DNA of 6,731 nucleotides, taken from contig CAMEBJ010000071.1 of the NCBI GenBank assembly GCA_945912085.1, positions 1 to 6,731 on the forward strand, written 5' to 3'. Position 1 is the stretch's first letter. Each line of letters opens with the position of its first letter. Positions 1-6,731 of this stretch are shown here, piece by piece. A program made the translations under genes and the position numbers. The stretch comes from an uncultured Bacteroidales bacterium (GTDB lineage: Bacteria; Bacteroidota; Bacteroidia; Bacteroidales; UBA932). The notes under the pieces were generated by a model that was given only the letters and a program-made list of their open reading frames with translations, searched no databases and was not told the DNA's origin.

Positions 1-2105
1 TTGTCAAAGATTGGTGAGGCGATTTCGTAGTACGGTTCGGCTGCACAACCCCCGTCAACTTCAAATAGTCCCATTGCAAGAAGAACACCGAGAGCACCCA
101 TCTGCCCTTGGTCCTCGTCGTCACGGTAACCGCCGTAAGGAGTAATGTCTCCGTAGGCTTCTTTCACGAGGCGCACCCATTTCTGTGTTAACCAAGGTGC
201 TCCTGCGTGGGAAAACAGATGCGCCATCCCGGTACCGGGCTGATTGCCGTAGTCAGTCCAGTTGTATTGTTTCAGGGATGGATCCGTCGATCTGAAAAAA
301 CCGTTCGGCTGGCTGAGACGGAATTGCTTGTCAAGTCTCTCAATGTATTTCTTCCTGCCTCCGAAAAGTTCAATCAGCCCTTGCATATCGTGGGGAACGA
401 AATGGGAGTAGATTGCGGCATTGCTTTCACAGAATCCGTCTTTTTCAGAGATTTCCAACGGATCGAAATCTGGAAGGAAATATCCGTTGGTGTCACGGGC
501 GTGCATATATCCTACTGCCGGGTCCCACACATTCCTGTAGTTACCCGATCTCTCAAGGAAGAATCGGTAGTCCTGTTCAAACCCCATATTCAAGGCCATT
601 TGCGACAGACACCAGTCCTGATAGGCATATTCAAGAGTCATCGCCGCTCCGGTGGTGTGCATCCCGCGAACATTGTCCCTTCCGTCTGGAACATATCCTT
701 TTGTTTCGTACCATTCCATTCCTCCTGAATGGGCATCCTTACCGTGTTCGTAGCCTGCGTGGTCTCGAATGCCTCCCTTGAAGGCATTCTTCCTCAAGCC
801 TTCATAGGCGGAGAGGGTGTCAAAACCCCTTATACCTTTGTTGAAAGCCGAGACGATGAAAGGAGCCGCCGTGTCGCCTATCATCACAAAAGTGTAATTT
901 CCCGCAGAAGGTCCTCTCGGGATGAGTCCACCATTGTGATAGTAATCAACCATTGTGTTGCAGAACTCATCCACTATTTCTGGATAGACCAGACCCCAGA
1001 GAATGTCAAGGGACCAGTGACTGCCCCACCAGGCGTCGAAATTGTGGTGGGCATAGAGAGGATGGCCATCTGGCCCGCATGGAATCCTCCGGATGACAGG
1101 GAAATCTCCTGTCATATCCATATATTGCCCATCAGCATCGCTGACAATGTGCCTACCGAGAAGGGAATGCCAAAGGTCGGTGTAGAATTTCACCTGCTGT
1201 TCGTGTGTGCCTCCCGTTACGTCAATTCTTCCGAGCATTTCGTTCCACTGACAGGCAGCCTCGGAAGCAACTAAGTCAAAGTCTTTGTCGGAAGCTTCTG
1301 CAAGAAGGTTAGCTCTGGCATTTTCCACACTGGTAAAGGAAATGGCCACTTTCATTGTAATCTGTTCACCTTCAACGGTTTTGAAACGTACTGCCAGTCC
1401 GGCGTCCTTCCCCGAAATTCTTTCAGGATGACTGTTGCGGACAATCTTCCCCTCTGACCAGCAGACAACCCCTTCAAAGTCCCGGTCAAGTTCAGCAAAG
1501 AAGAATACCGGGACATCCTTTGGTCTGCGTCCAGTTGCTGCACTAATCTGCCATCCGGCAATGGTGTGGCTGTCCACAACCCAGACTTCGGAATAGAGTG
1601 TAGGTCCGTGAGCAAGAAATGCTCCGGAATCAAATACAATGTAACTGTCATCACATTGTGGGAAGGTGTATCTGTGGTAACCAACCCTGCAGGTAGATGT
1701 CAACTCAGCAGTGATCCCGTAGTCGTCAAGGTGTATCTTGTGGTAGCCTGGACGGGCGATTTCACCTTCGTGACGGAATGAGGATTTGTAGGCATCCATC
1801 CCGAGATGACCTTTGAATTCCCCAGTTGTCGGCATCACTGCCACACCAGACATCTGCCAGTTGTGAATATGGCTGAAACAACGGACGGAGAGAGAGTCGT
1901 AGAGGTAGCCTGAACCCCAGGAATGGGCTGTCCCTGTGTCCGGATTCAGGCTGACCATACCGAAAGGAAGGCTTGCAGAGTTGAAAAAGAACCACCTTGA
2001 GCGGTGTGAATCCACGAATGGATTTACTTTTGAGACATAATCTGTTTGGGCAAATGCGGCAATTCCAAGCACAAGTATGGCCGCGAGGGTAAATATTCTT
2101 TTCAT
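1..2105 (-). CDS. GH92-family exo-alpha-mannosidase-type enzyme, 3'-truncated by window edge
   Basis: Translating from the ATG at 2105 gives 701 uninterrupted codons to the window edge. Family proteins are about 750 residues, so roughly 50-80 residues are missing. A signal peptide is clear (MKRIFTLAAILVLGIAAFA, cut before Gln20). GH92 marks are NPFVDS (28-33), LPFGMVSLNPDT (46-57), FSHIHNWQMSG (77-87), MPTTGE, ITAELTST, HRYTFP, TLEYAYQDWC (490-499), FVPHDMQGLIELFGG (569-583) and DQGQMG (665-670). GH92 enzymes are calcium-dependent, inverting exo-alpha-mannosidases. Glu560 (CESN) aligns with the family's general acid (EGN), and the acidic cluster Asp662/Asp663/Asp665 lies where the base is found. 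Unusual points are NPFVDSHRSRWFF in place of the usual NPFIGTGG start and GNQP (620-623) in place of GNEP, which forms the +1 subsite in characterised alpha-1,2-mannosidases. This makes it a divergent subgroup that may act on a linkage other than alpha-1,2. Only 2 bases separate it from the GH3 gene. Confidence 0.93.
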   Translation of the reverse strand, partial: MKRIFTLAAILVLGIAAFAQTDYVSKVNPFVDSHRSRWFFFNSASLPFGMVSLNPDTGTAHSWGSGYLYDSLSVRCFSHIHNWQMSGVAVMPTTGEFKGHLGMDAYKSSFRHEGEIARPGYHKIHLDDYGITAELTSTCRVGYHRYTFPQCDDSYIVFDSGAFLAHGPTLYSEVWVVDSHTIAGWQISAATGRRPKDVPVFFFAELDRDFEGVVCWSEGKIVRNSHPERISGKDAGLAVRFKTVEGEQITMKVAISFTSVENARANLLAEASDKDFDLVASEAACQWNEMLGRIDVTGGTHEQQVKFYTDLWHSLLGRHIVSDADGQYMDMTGDFPVIRRIPCGPDGHPLYAHHNFDAWWGSHWSLDILWGLVYPEIVDEFCNTMVDYYHNGGLIPRGPSAGNYTFVMIGDTAAPFIVSAFNKGIRGFDTLSAYEGLRKNAFKGGIRDHAGYEHGKDAHSGGMEWYETKGYVPDGRDNVRGMHTTGAAMTLEYAYQDWCLSQMALNMGFEQDYRFFLERSGNYRNVWDPAVGYMHARDTNGYFLPDFDPLEISEKDGFCESNAAIYSHFVPHDMQGLIELFGGRKKYIERLDKQFRLSQPNGFFRSTDPSLKQYNWTDYGNQPGTGMAHLFSHAGAPWLTQKWVRLVKEAYGDITPYGGYRDDEDQGQMGALGVLLAMGLFEVDGGCAAEPYYEIASPIFD

Positions 2106-2110
2106 CTTTA
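2103..2110 (-). promoter_or_regulatory. GH3/GH92 junction, 2-base spacer
   Basis: On the minus strand the GH3 stop reads TAA, followed by two bases (AG) and then the GH92 ATG. There is no room for a promoter or terminator, so GH92 is read from the same transcript. The only purine-rich run is AGATAAAG, made by the end of the GH3 gene itself. This is weak as a Shine-Dalgarno but typical of Bacteroidota junctions. Confidence 0.75.
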
Positions 2111-5100
2111 TCTAATGACAAAACTTCCTTCAAGCCTGATGTCCTTCGACGATGCTCCTACAAAAACGGAGAATTTCCCTGGTTCAACGGAGAATTTCAT
2201 ATCCTTGTCCCAGAGACCAAGGTCCTGCGGAGTGAGTGTAAAGGTAACTTCCCTGCTTTCTCCGCTTTCAAGACTGATTCTCTCGAATCCTCTCAACACA
2301 CGGGTGTAGGTTGTCACACTGCTTACAATGTCATTGATGTAGAGCTGGACAACTTCGTCTCCGGCTCGCTTGCCGGTGTTGGTGACCTTGCAACTGACAG
2401 AGATGCATCCGTCCGGAGTCTGTTCCTGCGGAGTAATTTTCAGGTCCGAGTATTGGAAGGTTGTGTAACTGAGTCCGTAGCCGAAAGGATATAGAGGACC
2501 CCAGACACTGGTCTTGTTGTCCACGTCCACTCCCGGTTTGAAAGGGAAGGCATAGGGAATCTGGCCGACACTCTTCGGGAAGGTCACGGCAAGGCGTCCT
2601 CCCGGATTGTAATCTCCGAAAAGGGTCTGTGCAACTGCCTGCCCGCAAAATTCACCGGGAAACCAGGCGTGAAGAATGGCAGGTACCGTTGCCTGGGCAT
2701 AGTTGATTGTGCTGGCCCTTCCGTCAAGCAGGACAAGAACCACCGACTTTCCAGTGGAATTAATTTCCTTAAGAAGTTGCTCCTGTCTTCCGGGAAGATT
2801 CAGGCTTGTGCGTGAACGGTCTTCCCTGACGGTCAGCTCATTGCCGCCGAGAACCAGAATTACGACATCTGCTTTTTTTGCAGTTTTGATGGCATGGTCC
2901 ATCATTTTCCTTTCTTCTGCCGTCATATCAAAATCCATCAGTTCGCTCTCAGGAAAATGAGGGTCAATGATTTCACATCCTTTGGAATATTGAACATCCG
3001 CATCGGGAAGCATTTCCTTTATTCCCTGAAAGACTGTCTTGAATTGGGGATCGGCAGGACCGTAACGGCAGATGAGTTGAGTCCTCTCATCAGCATTGGG
3101 ACCAATCACTGCCACCTTCTTCACTTCCTTGGACAAAGGAAGCAGGTCTCCTTCATTCTTCAGAAGCACCATTGATTCCAGAGCAGCACGCAGGGCCACC
3201 TTCTGATGTTCAGGACTGTGTACCGTGGTCTCTGCCAATTTAGGATCTCCTTTGTAGGGATTGTCGAAAAGCCCTGCCCAGAATTTGACTCTGAGAATGT
3301 CCGCAACCCTGCAGTTGATAGTCTCTTCACTGATTTTTCCGTGTACTATGGCATCCCTCAAAGGTAGTACGAAGGATTCCGGAGACCGGAAAGTGGTCCG
3401 GATGTTCAGACCGGCATTGACACATTGTGCTATTCCATCTTCGTAGGTCTCAGCGACATTGTGTTTCTCTGACAGGAACTCAACGGCCTCACTGTCAGAG
3501 ACTACATATCCGTTGAATCCCCATTCTTTCCTGAGAAGATCCGTGAGGAAGTACTTGCTTCCACTGACAGGAACCCCGTCGTAGTCATTGTAGGAACTCA
3601 TTGTTCCGAGGGCGCCGGCCTCCTGGAATGCAACCCTGAACGGTTCCAGATAGAGTGTGTGCATTTCACGTGGGGCCACCTTCGGATCAGTCCTGCTTTT
3701 GCCGTCACGTCCTCCTGACGGAATGCTGTAAACTGCAAAATGCTTGACGGTAGAGACAATCCTGTGCGACTGGAGTGACTGTATCATGCGTTTTCCTAGC
3801 TGCCCCGCCAGGAATGGATCTTCACTATAACTTTCCACACAGCGACCCCATCTCGGATCTTGGGCAATGTCCAGTATAGGGGAGTAGATGTTTGTGTAGC
3901 CCAGTGCGCTTGCTTCTTCAGCCTCCACATTCCCGATTTCCTCGATCAGATTCTTGTCCCAGGTGGCTCCCTGCCCTGACTGGGCCGGGAAATAGGTCGC
4001 CCTGGCGTGACAAAGCCCGCGGATGCCTTCATTTGTGAAATCAACGGGTATTCCCAATCTGGTCTGCTCCACGAACCACTTCTGGATTCTATGCTTTGAT
4101 TTGACGTGAGTGCTGAAAGGGCAGGCATAGGCCAGTCCTGCTTTTCCGATGCCATTGTGCTGTTCATCAATGTTTCCAACGCCGTCTTTCCAGACTCTTT
4201 CCTTCCATGCATCTGTCGGCTCGTCGTCTTCAAGCACACGGCCGGTGCCGTAGAGGGTGACCATCTGGCAAGTCTTTTCCTCAAGGGTCATCTGTGAAAG
4301 CAGATCCTGTACGCGGCTGTCAATCTCAGCGGCAGGGTCCTCGAAGACATCCTTGCGTCCGTTCTTGTTGAAATCTATCCAACCGGTGTGGTAGATGTTT
4401 TCTTGTGCTCCTTCCTGGAGAAAAAGGAGGGAGCCGAAGCCCGGATGGTCTGCGCACCAGGCCTTTCCCTCAGGACGGCTTGTGGCGAGAACTTCTTCCG
4501 TGTAGGGCATCCCAAGTTGCATCCTTCCAGCAAAGTGTGCATAGGCAATCTCAAAAACAGGACGTATCTGACCTCGTTGGCGCTGGCTGATGGTTGTCCA
4601 TTTGCAGTATTTCCCAGTTTTGTCAATCCAGGTGAAGAACGGAACATCATCGTGGCCTGTGTTGAATTTGGCCGTGTATTCATATCCTTTGAGAAGCCTG
4701 TTGTCCAGAGCCGAATAGATGTCCACTCCCTGTTTCCAGGCAACTTCGCATATTTCCGCCATACATCCCAGTCCGAGCATTGTGTGTGCCTGGTCGCGTC
4801 CGCTTTCCTGACACTGTCCGCTTTCTGCAATGTAGTTCGGGAGGGAACCGTTGTCGAAATCAGGGTCGAGGTAACGCCTGACTGCCTCGTTGAACAAGTC
4901 TTCGTCATCGAGGAAGACAGCCATTCCGATCATTCCCTTCAGAACGGAGAATCCCCAGTTCCCGTTTGTGTAGGCTTTTGTCCGGTAGAACTCCGTGAAA
5001 ACCGGAATGAAGGCCTTGCGGAACATTTCGGAAGTGAGTTCCGTGTCCCTGCTGTCCCATCCGCCCCGGTATTTGTCTGCAGGATAGGTATATCTGAGAA

Positions 5101-5545
5101 TCTCCGCGGCATTTACGATGATGAAACCCTGAAGTCCTGCGCAAAGCGGGCCGTCGTGAGGATGGATTCTGCGCAGAACAGGGGAGTAGGCCCGGATAAT
5201 CTCCATGGCCTTCCTAGCGTGAGCTTCGTCCCTGGAAACTATCCATCTCACGGCATTGAAATATGCCGCATTGAAATCGTTCTCACAGGGATCTTTGGTG
5301 AAAGAATATTCATCTGTCCTGCCAATTACTGCAAAAGGACCTCTCAATTTGTAGTCTGAAGAGCTGAGTGGATGGTTGATCATCAGTTCATACGAACCTA
5401 TGGCAGGTTCGATGCCGTCGTTGACAAAGTTTGCAATCCTTTCAAAATCAGCATTATTATGCAGAATGCCCGGATGAACAAACTGCCTTGCATTTGTTGC
5501 GAGGCAGATTGTGGACAGAAGCAGGAGTGTTAAATATTTCCTCAT
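2108..5545 (-). CDS. Secreted alginate-lyase-like / GH3 glycosidase fusion protein
   Basis: The 1145-residue protein starts with a signal peptide (residues 1 to ~19, hydrophobic LTLLLLSTICLA, likely cut after TNA). Residues ~21-378 resemble the alginate lyase superfamily (PF05426-like alpha/alpha toroid), with NGNWGF, GQCQESGRDQAH, NRLLKGYEYTA and RGQIRPVFE. A linker with a DFNKNGRKDVFED calcium-loop-like motif (391-403) leads into a complete GH3: a barrel with RVQDLLSQMTLEEK (411-424), DPRWGR (563-568), KHF (601-603) and nucleophile Asp684 in VVSDSEAVEF; an alpha/beta sandwich with VLLKNEGDLLPL and IGPNA; acid/base candidate Glu908 in NELTVREDRSR (Glu903 is an alternative); and a C-terminal FnIII-like domain (~1030-1140). 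Canonical GH3 proteins have about 700-850 residues, so the N-terminal module explains the excess. GH3 enzymes release terminal beta-linked sugars from the non-reducing end. The ATG is supported by the signal peptide and by its 4-base overlap with the upstream stop. The exact sugar specificity is not predictable. Confidence 0.93.
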   Translation of the reverse strand: MRKYLTLLLLSTICLATNARQFVHPGILHNNADFERIANFVNDGIEPAIGSYELMINHPLSSSDYKLRGPFAVIGRTDEYSFTKDPCENDFNAAYFNAVRWIVSRDEAHARKAMEIIRAYSPVLRRIHPHDGPLCAGLQGFIIVNAAEILRYTYPADKYRGGWDSRDTELTSEMFRKAFIPVFTEFYRTKAYTNGNWGFSVLKGMIGMAVFLDDEDLFNEAVRRYLDPDFDNGSLPNYIAESGQCQESGRDQAHTMLGLGCMAEICEVAWKQGVDIYSALDNRLLKGYEYTAKFNTGHDDVPFFTWIDKTGKYCKWTTISQRQRGQIRPVFEIAYAHFAGRMQLGMPYTEEVLATSRPEGKAWCADHPGFGSLLFLQEGAQENIYHTGWIDFNKNGRKDVFEDPAAEIDSRVQDLLSQMTLEEKTCQMVTLYGTGRVLEDDEPTDAWKERVWKDGVGNIDEQHNGIGKAGLAYACPFSTHVKSKHRIQKWFVEQTRLGIPVDFTNEGIRGLCHARATYFPAQSGQGATWDKNLIEEIGNVEAEEASALGYTNIYSPILDIAQDPRWGRCVESYSEDPFLAGQLGKRMIQSLQSHRIVSTVKHFAVYSIPSGGRDGKSRTDPKVAPREMHTLYLEPFRVAFQEAGALGTMSSYNDYDGVPVSGSKYFLTDLLRKEWGFNGYVVSDSEAVEFLSEKHNVAETYEDGIAQCVNAGLNIRTTFRSPESFVLPLRDAIVHGKISEETINCRVADILRVKFWAGLFDNPYKGDPKLAETTVHSPEHQKVALRAALESMVLLKNEGDLLPLSKEVKKVAVIGPNADERTQLICRYGPADPQFKTVFQGIKEMLPDADVQYSKGCEIIDPHFPESELMDFDMTAEERKMMDHAIKTAKKADVVILVLGGNELTVREDRSRTSLNLPGRQEQLLKEINSTGKSVVLVLLDGRASTINYAQATVPAILHAWFPGEFCGQAVAQTLFGDYNPGGRLAVTFPKSVGQIPYAFPFKPGVDVDNKTSVWGPLYPFGYGLSYTTFQYSDLKITPQEQTPDGCISVSCKVTNTGKRAGDEVVQLYINDIVSSVTTYTRVLRGFERISLESGESREVTFTLTPQDLGLWDKDMKFSVEPGKFSVFVGASSKDIRLEGSFVIR
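2111..4375 (-). other. GH3 catalytic core with calcium-loop-like linker and FnIII-like tail
   Basis: Residues 391-1145 form a self-sufficient GH3 enzyme. The entry sequence GWIDFNKNGRKDVFEDP followed by an RVQDLLSQMTLEEK helix is a common start for secreted Bacteroidota GH3 proteins. This marks the junction where the extra N-terminal domain was joined. The nucleophile region VVSDSEAVEF and the downstream NAGLNIRTTFRSPESF segment (710-725) place it in a subgroup distinct from the SDWGA (beta-glucosidase-like) and SDCGAI (beta-xylosidase-like) types. Both catalytic residues appear intact, so the GH3 part is expected to be active. Confidence 0.85.
4412..5485 (-). other. Alginate-lyase-superfamily domain within the GH3 fusion
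   Basis: Residues ~21-378 of the fusion protein are helix-rich and match, from memory, proteins annotated as 'alginate lyase family' in Bacteroidota. The diagnostic stretches are NGNWGF (194-199), the run from GQCQESGRD to QAHTMLGLG (243-260), NRLLKGYEYTA (282-292) and a PVFEIAYAHF segment (329-338) followed by MPYT. The domain is near full length for a single toroid, not a fragment. Characterised PL5 and PL38 enzymes use an Asn-His pair plus Tyr. Here the Asn is followed by Trp (NGNW), so either His254/Arg250/Tyr290 act instead or the module is a glycan-binding or non-lyase domain. Domain edges are estimated by eye. Confidence 0.8.
5542..5545 (-). promoter_or_regulatory. GH97/GH3 stop-start overlap (ATGA)
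   Basis: The GH97 TGA stop and the GH3 ATG start share an ATGA on the minus strand. No purine-rich Shine-Dalgarno is visible just upstream (the bases read GAACCTGTCAA before the ATG). Initiation therefore probably relies on translational coupling or termination-reinitiation. The overlap decides the GH3 start, which also gives a good signal peptide. Confidence 0.8.
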
Positions 5546-6731
5546 TTGACAGGTTCAATTTTCATTGTGAATCCTCCCGATGGCTGAAGGTTGAATCCGA
5601 GAGATGTCTTTGATGTCACCTTCTTCTTCTCGATGTTCACTGTTTTGTCGGCATTGTCGGTGTAAATATAGGCAATGTATTTTCCTTCATCAAGGAAGGA
5701 CAGGTCAATATTCACTTCGCGTGCATTGGTGTTGGTGATTCCTCCGACGTACCAGATGCCGTCCTTCTGCCTTGCCACGACTGCGTGTTCGCCTATTGAG
5801 CCTGAAACGAAGACCGTGCGGTCCCAGGTTGTAGGGAGGTCTTTCCAGAACTGAAGTTCCGGTCTATAGTGCATATCTGTGATTTTCTCAATCCAGAAAA
5901 GAAACTGTGCAGGACTGTAGTAGATGACAGCCAGGGCCAGCCTGTGCGCATAGGTGGTCTGGAGTTGAGCTTTTGCGAATCCAGGCGTGAAGTCTCCCGC
6001 TCCACAGGTAAACCTTGTGAATGGAAGCATTGTGGAGTGGTCGGCATTTGGATTCTGTTCGTTTCCGTGGATCCCCTCCTGTGTTACAAGATTAGGGTAG
6101 GTCCTGCTGAGGCCGTCCGGCCTGTAGGCATCGTGGATGTCAACCATCAGATGATGTTTGGCAGCCTTTGCCACAAAAGTCTCGGTCCATTCCTGCCATT
6201 CCTGGTTGCCGACATGGACGAATCCCGGCTTGATTCCCTTGACTCCCCACTCTTCGAACAGAGGCATAAATACATCCGCATATCTTTCGCAAGCTTCCCA
6301 GTTGACATAGAGAAAAACTCCAACTCCGTGCTCTTTCCCGTACTGGATTATTGCAGGAAGATCAAGTCCCGGATGTCCCGGTTTGCCAAGACCTGTAACC
6401 GGATCGTTGACCTGCACCCTTCTCGGATCGGCTGTCTGGGAGTTTGCCTTTCCGTACCATCCCCAGTCATAGATGATGTAGTCAATCCCCATACTCTCGC
6501 AGTAGTCAATCATTTTGTAGGACTCAGGTGTAGAAATAGTGGTCTCTCTCATCACGGTCCCAGGTTTGATCCAGGAAACATCATCCAACTGGCATTCCTT
6601 GCTGAGATTGTAAGTCAAGTAATTGTAAATCATAAGATCCCCCGGTTTGCGTGAGATTGTTACCGCTCTCCAGCATGTGGTAATTCCGTCCGTTGATTTT
6701 GCTTCACCCCTGAGCTGGACACGCAGGATGT
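5542..6731 (-). CDS. GH97-family glycoside hydrolase, 5'-truncated by window edge
   Basis: This is the C-terminal 395 residues of a GH97 enzyme. The frame stays open from base 6729, so the Met at 6633 is internal and the true start lies outside; family members are usually about 650-700 residues. Visible in order (fragment numbering): the tail of the N-terminal beta-sandwich (PGDL, 29-32), the barrel entry DVSWIKPG (~50-57), the barrel (~50-310) and a C-terminal beta-sandwich (~310-395). Family hallmarks are HDAYRPDGLSRTYPN, TQEGIHGNE, LPFTRF, GDFTPGF and TWDRTVFVSGSIGE. GH97 enzymes remove terminal alpha-linked sugars (alpha-glucosidase, alpha-galactosidase and others). Where retaining members have the nucleophile Asp in a KVDF-type motif, this protein reads KPGF (fragment 167-170), as in inverting members, which have Gly. 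Inverting enzymes have His-Glu where this one has His-Asp (199-200). Glu218 and Glu224 match conserved acidic positions. The stop codon overlaps the next gene. The family call is firm, the mechanism is inferred and the substrate is unknown. Confidence 0.93.
   Translation of the reverse strand, partial: ILRVQLRGEAKSTDGITTCWRAVTISRKPGDLMIYNYLTYNLSKECQLDDVSWIKPGTVMRETTISTPESYKMIDYCESMGIDYIIYDWGWYGKANSQTADPRRVQVNDPVTGLGKPGHPGLDLPAIIQYGKEHGVGVFLYVNWEACERYADVFMPLFEEWGVKGIKPGFVHVGNQEWQEWTETFVAKAAKHHLMVDIHDAYRPDGLSRTYPNLVTQEGIHGNEQNPNADHSTMLPFTRFTCGAGDFTPGFAKAQLQTTYAHRLALAVIYYSPAQFLFWIEKITDMHYRPELQFWKDLPTTWDRTVFVSGSIGEHAVVARQKDGIWYVGGITNTNAREVNIDLSFLDEGKYIAYIYTDNADKTVNIEKKKVTSKTSLGFNLQPSGGFTMKIEPVK

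Noticed and set aside
1..1281. Plus-strand frames at 207-728 and 729-1274 as possible genes
   Set aside because: The minus-strand GH92 frame is continuous over this whole stretch with family motifs throughout. These plus-strand frames are shadows.
1352..2133. Possible frameshift or breakage of the GH92 gene, suggested by short out-of-frame minus-strand frames here
   Set aside because: Manual translation from the ATG at 2105 gives 701 codons in one frame to the window edge with motifs in the correct order. The gene is intact within the window.
4388..5359. 323-codon open frame on the plus strand opposite the lyase-like domain
   Set aside because: It lies wholly antisense to a gene with clear conserved motifs. 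Its translation has no recognisable domain, signal peptide or plausible start context. Antisense shadow frames of this length are common at this base composition.
5488..5545. Lipoprotein signal (lipobox) at the N-terminus of the GH3 fusion protein, around Cys14
   Set aside because: The residue before the Cys is Ile (LSTIC), where a lipobox needs a small residue. The TNA cleavage site further on fits an ordinary signal peptide better.
6631..6633. Met codon at 6633 as the start of the GH97 gene
   Set aside because: The same frame is open upstream to the window edge and encodes the family's PGDL segment at the end of the N-terminal beta-sandwich, so this Met is internal.
5869..6654. 261-codon plus-strand frame opposite the GH97 gene
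   Set aside because: It is antisense to strongly conserved GH97 motifs and its composition looks like a shadow (many Cys, Val and Arg with no domain pattern).

Overview
The window looks like part of a polysaccharide utilisation locus (PUL) from a member of the Bacteroidota, probably Bacteroidales. This is inferred from the gene content: GH97, GH3 and GH92 enzymes, of which the two whose N-termini are visible carry signal peptides. Other support is the lack of clear Shine-Dalgarno sequences at the starts and a base composition that looks near 50% GC by eye. No taxonomic marker gene is present.

The whole window is one minus-strand operon with essentially no non-coding DNA. Reading in the direction of transcription (high to low coordinates), it holds: (1) the C-terminal ~60% of a GH97 glycosidase, whose 5' part lies beyond base 6731; (2) a complete 1145-residue secreted protein that fuses an alginate-lyase-superfamily (PF05426-like) toroid domain to a full GH3 glycosidase; (3) a GH92 alpha-mannosidase-family protein, complete at its N-terminus (701 codons visible) and running off the window at base 1. 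The GH97 and GH3 genes overlap by 4 bases (ATGA). The GH3 and GH92 genes are separated by 2 bases. The three are therefore almost certainly co-transcribed and translationally coupled. No promoter, terminator, RNA gene, mobile element, repeat or CRISPR array was seen.

Taken together, the genes suggest periplasmic or surface exo-trimming of a mixed-linkage heteroglycan: an alpha-glycosidase (GH97), a GH3 beta-glycosidase with a lyase-like module, and an alpha-mannosidase-type enzyme. Each enzyme departs from its textbook family at active-site positions. GH97 has Gly where the retaining enzymes have their Asp nucleophile, and His-Asp where inverting enzymes have His-Glu. The lyase-like domain lacks the Asn-His pair known from PL5/PL38. 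GH92 has GNQP where classical members have GNEP. The substrate cannot be read from the sequence. A mannose- and uronate-containing glycan is a plausible but unproven guess.
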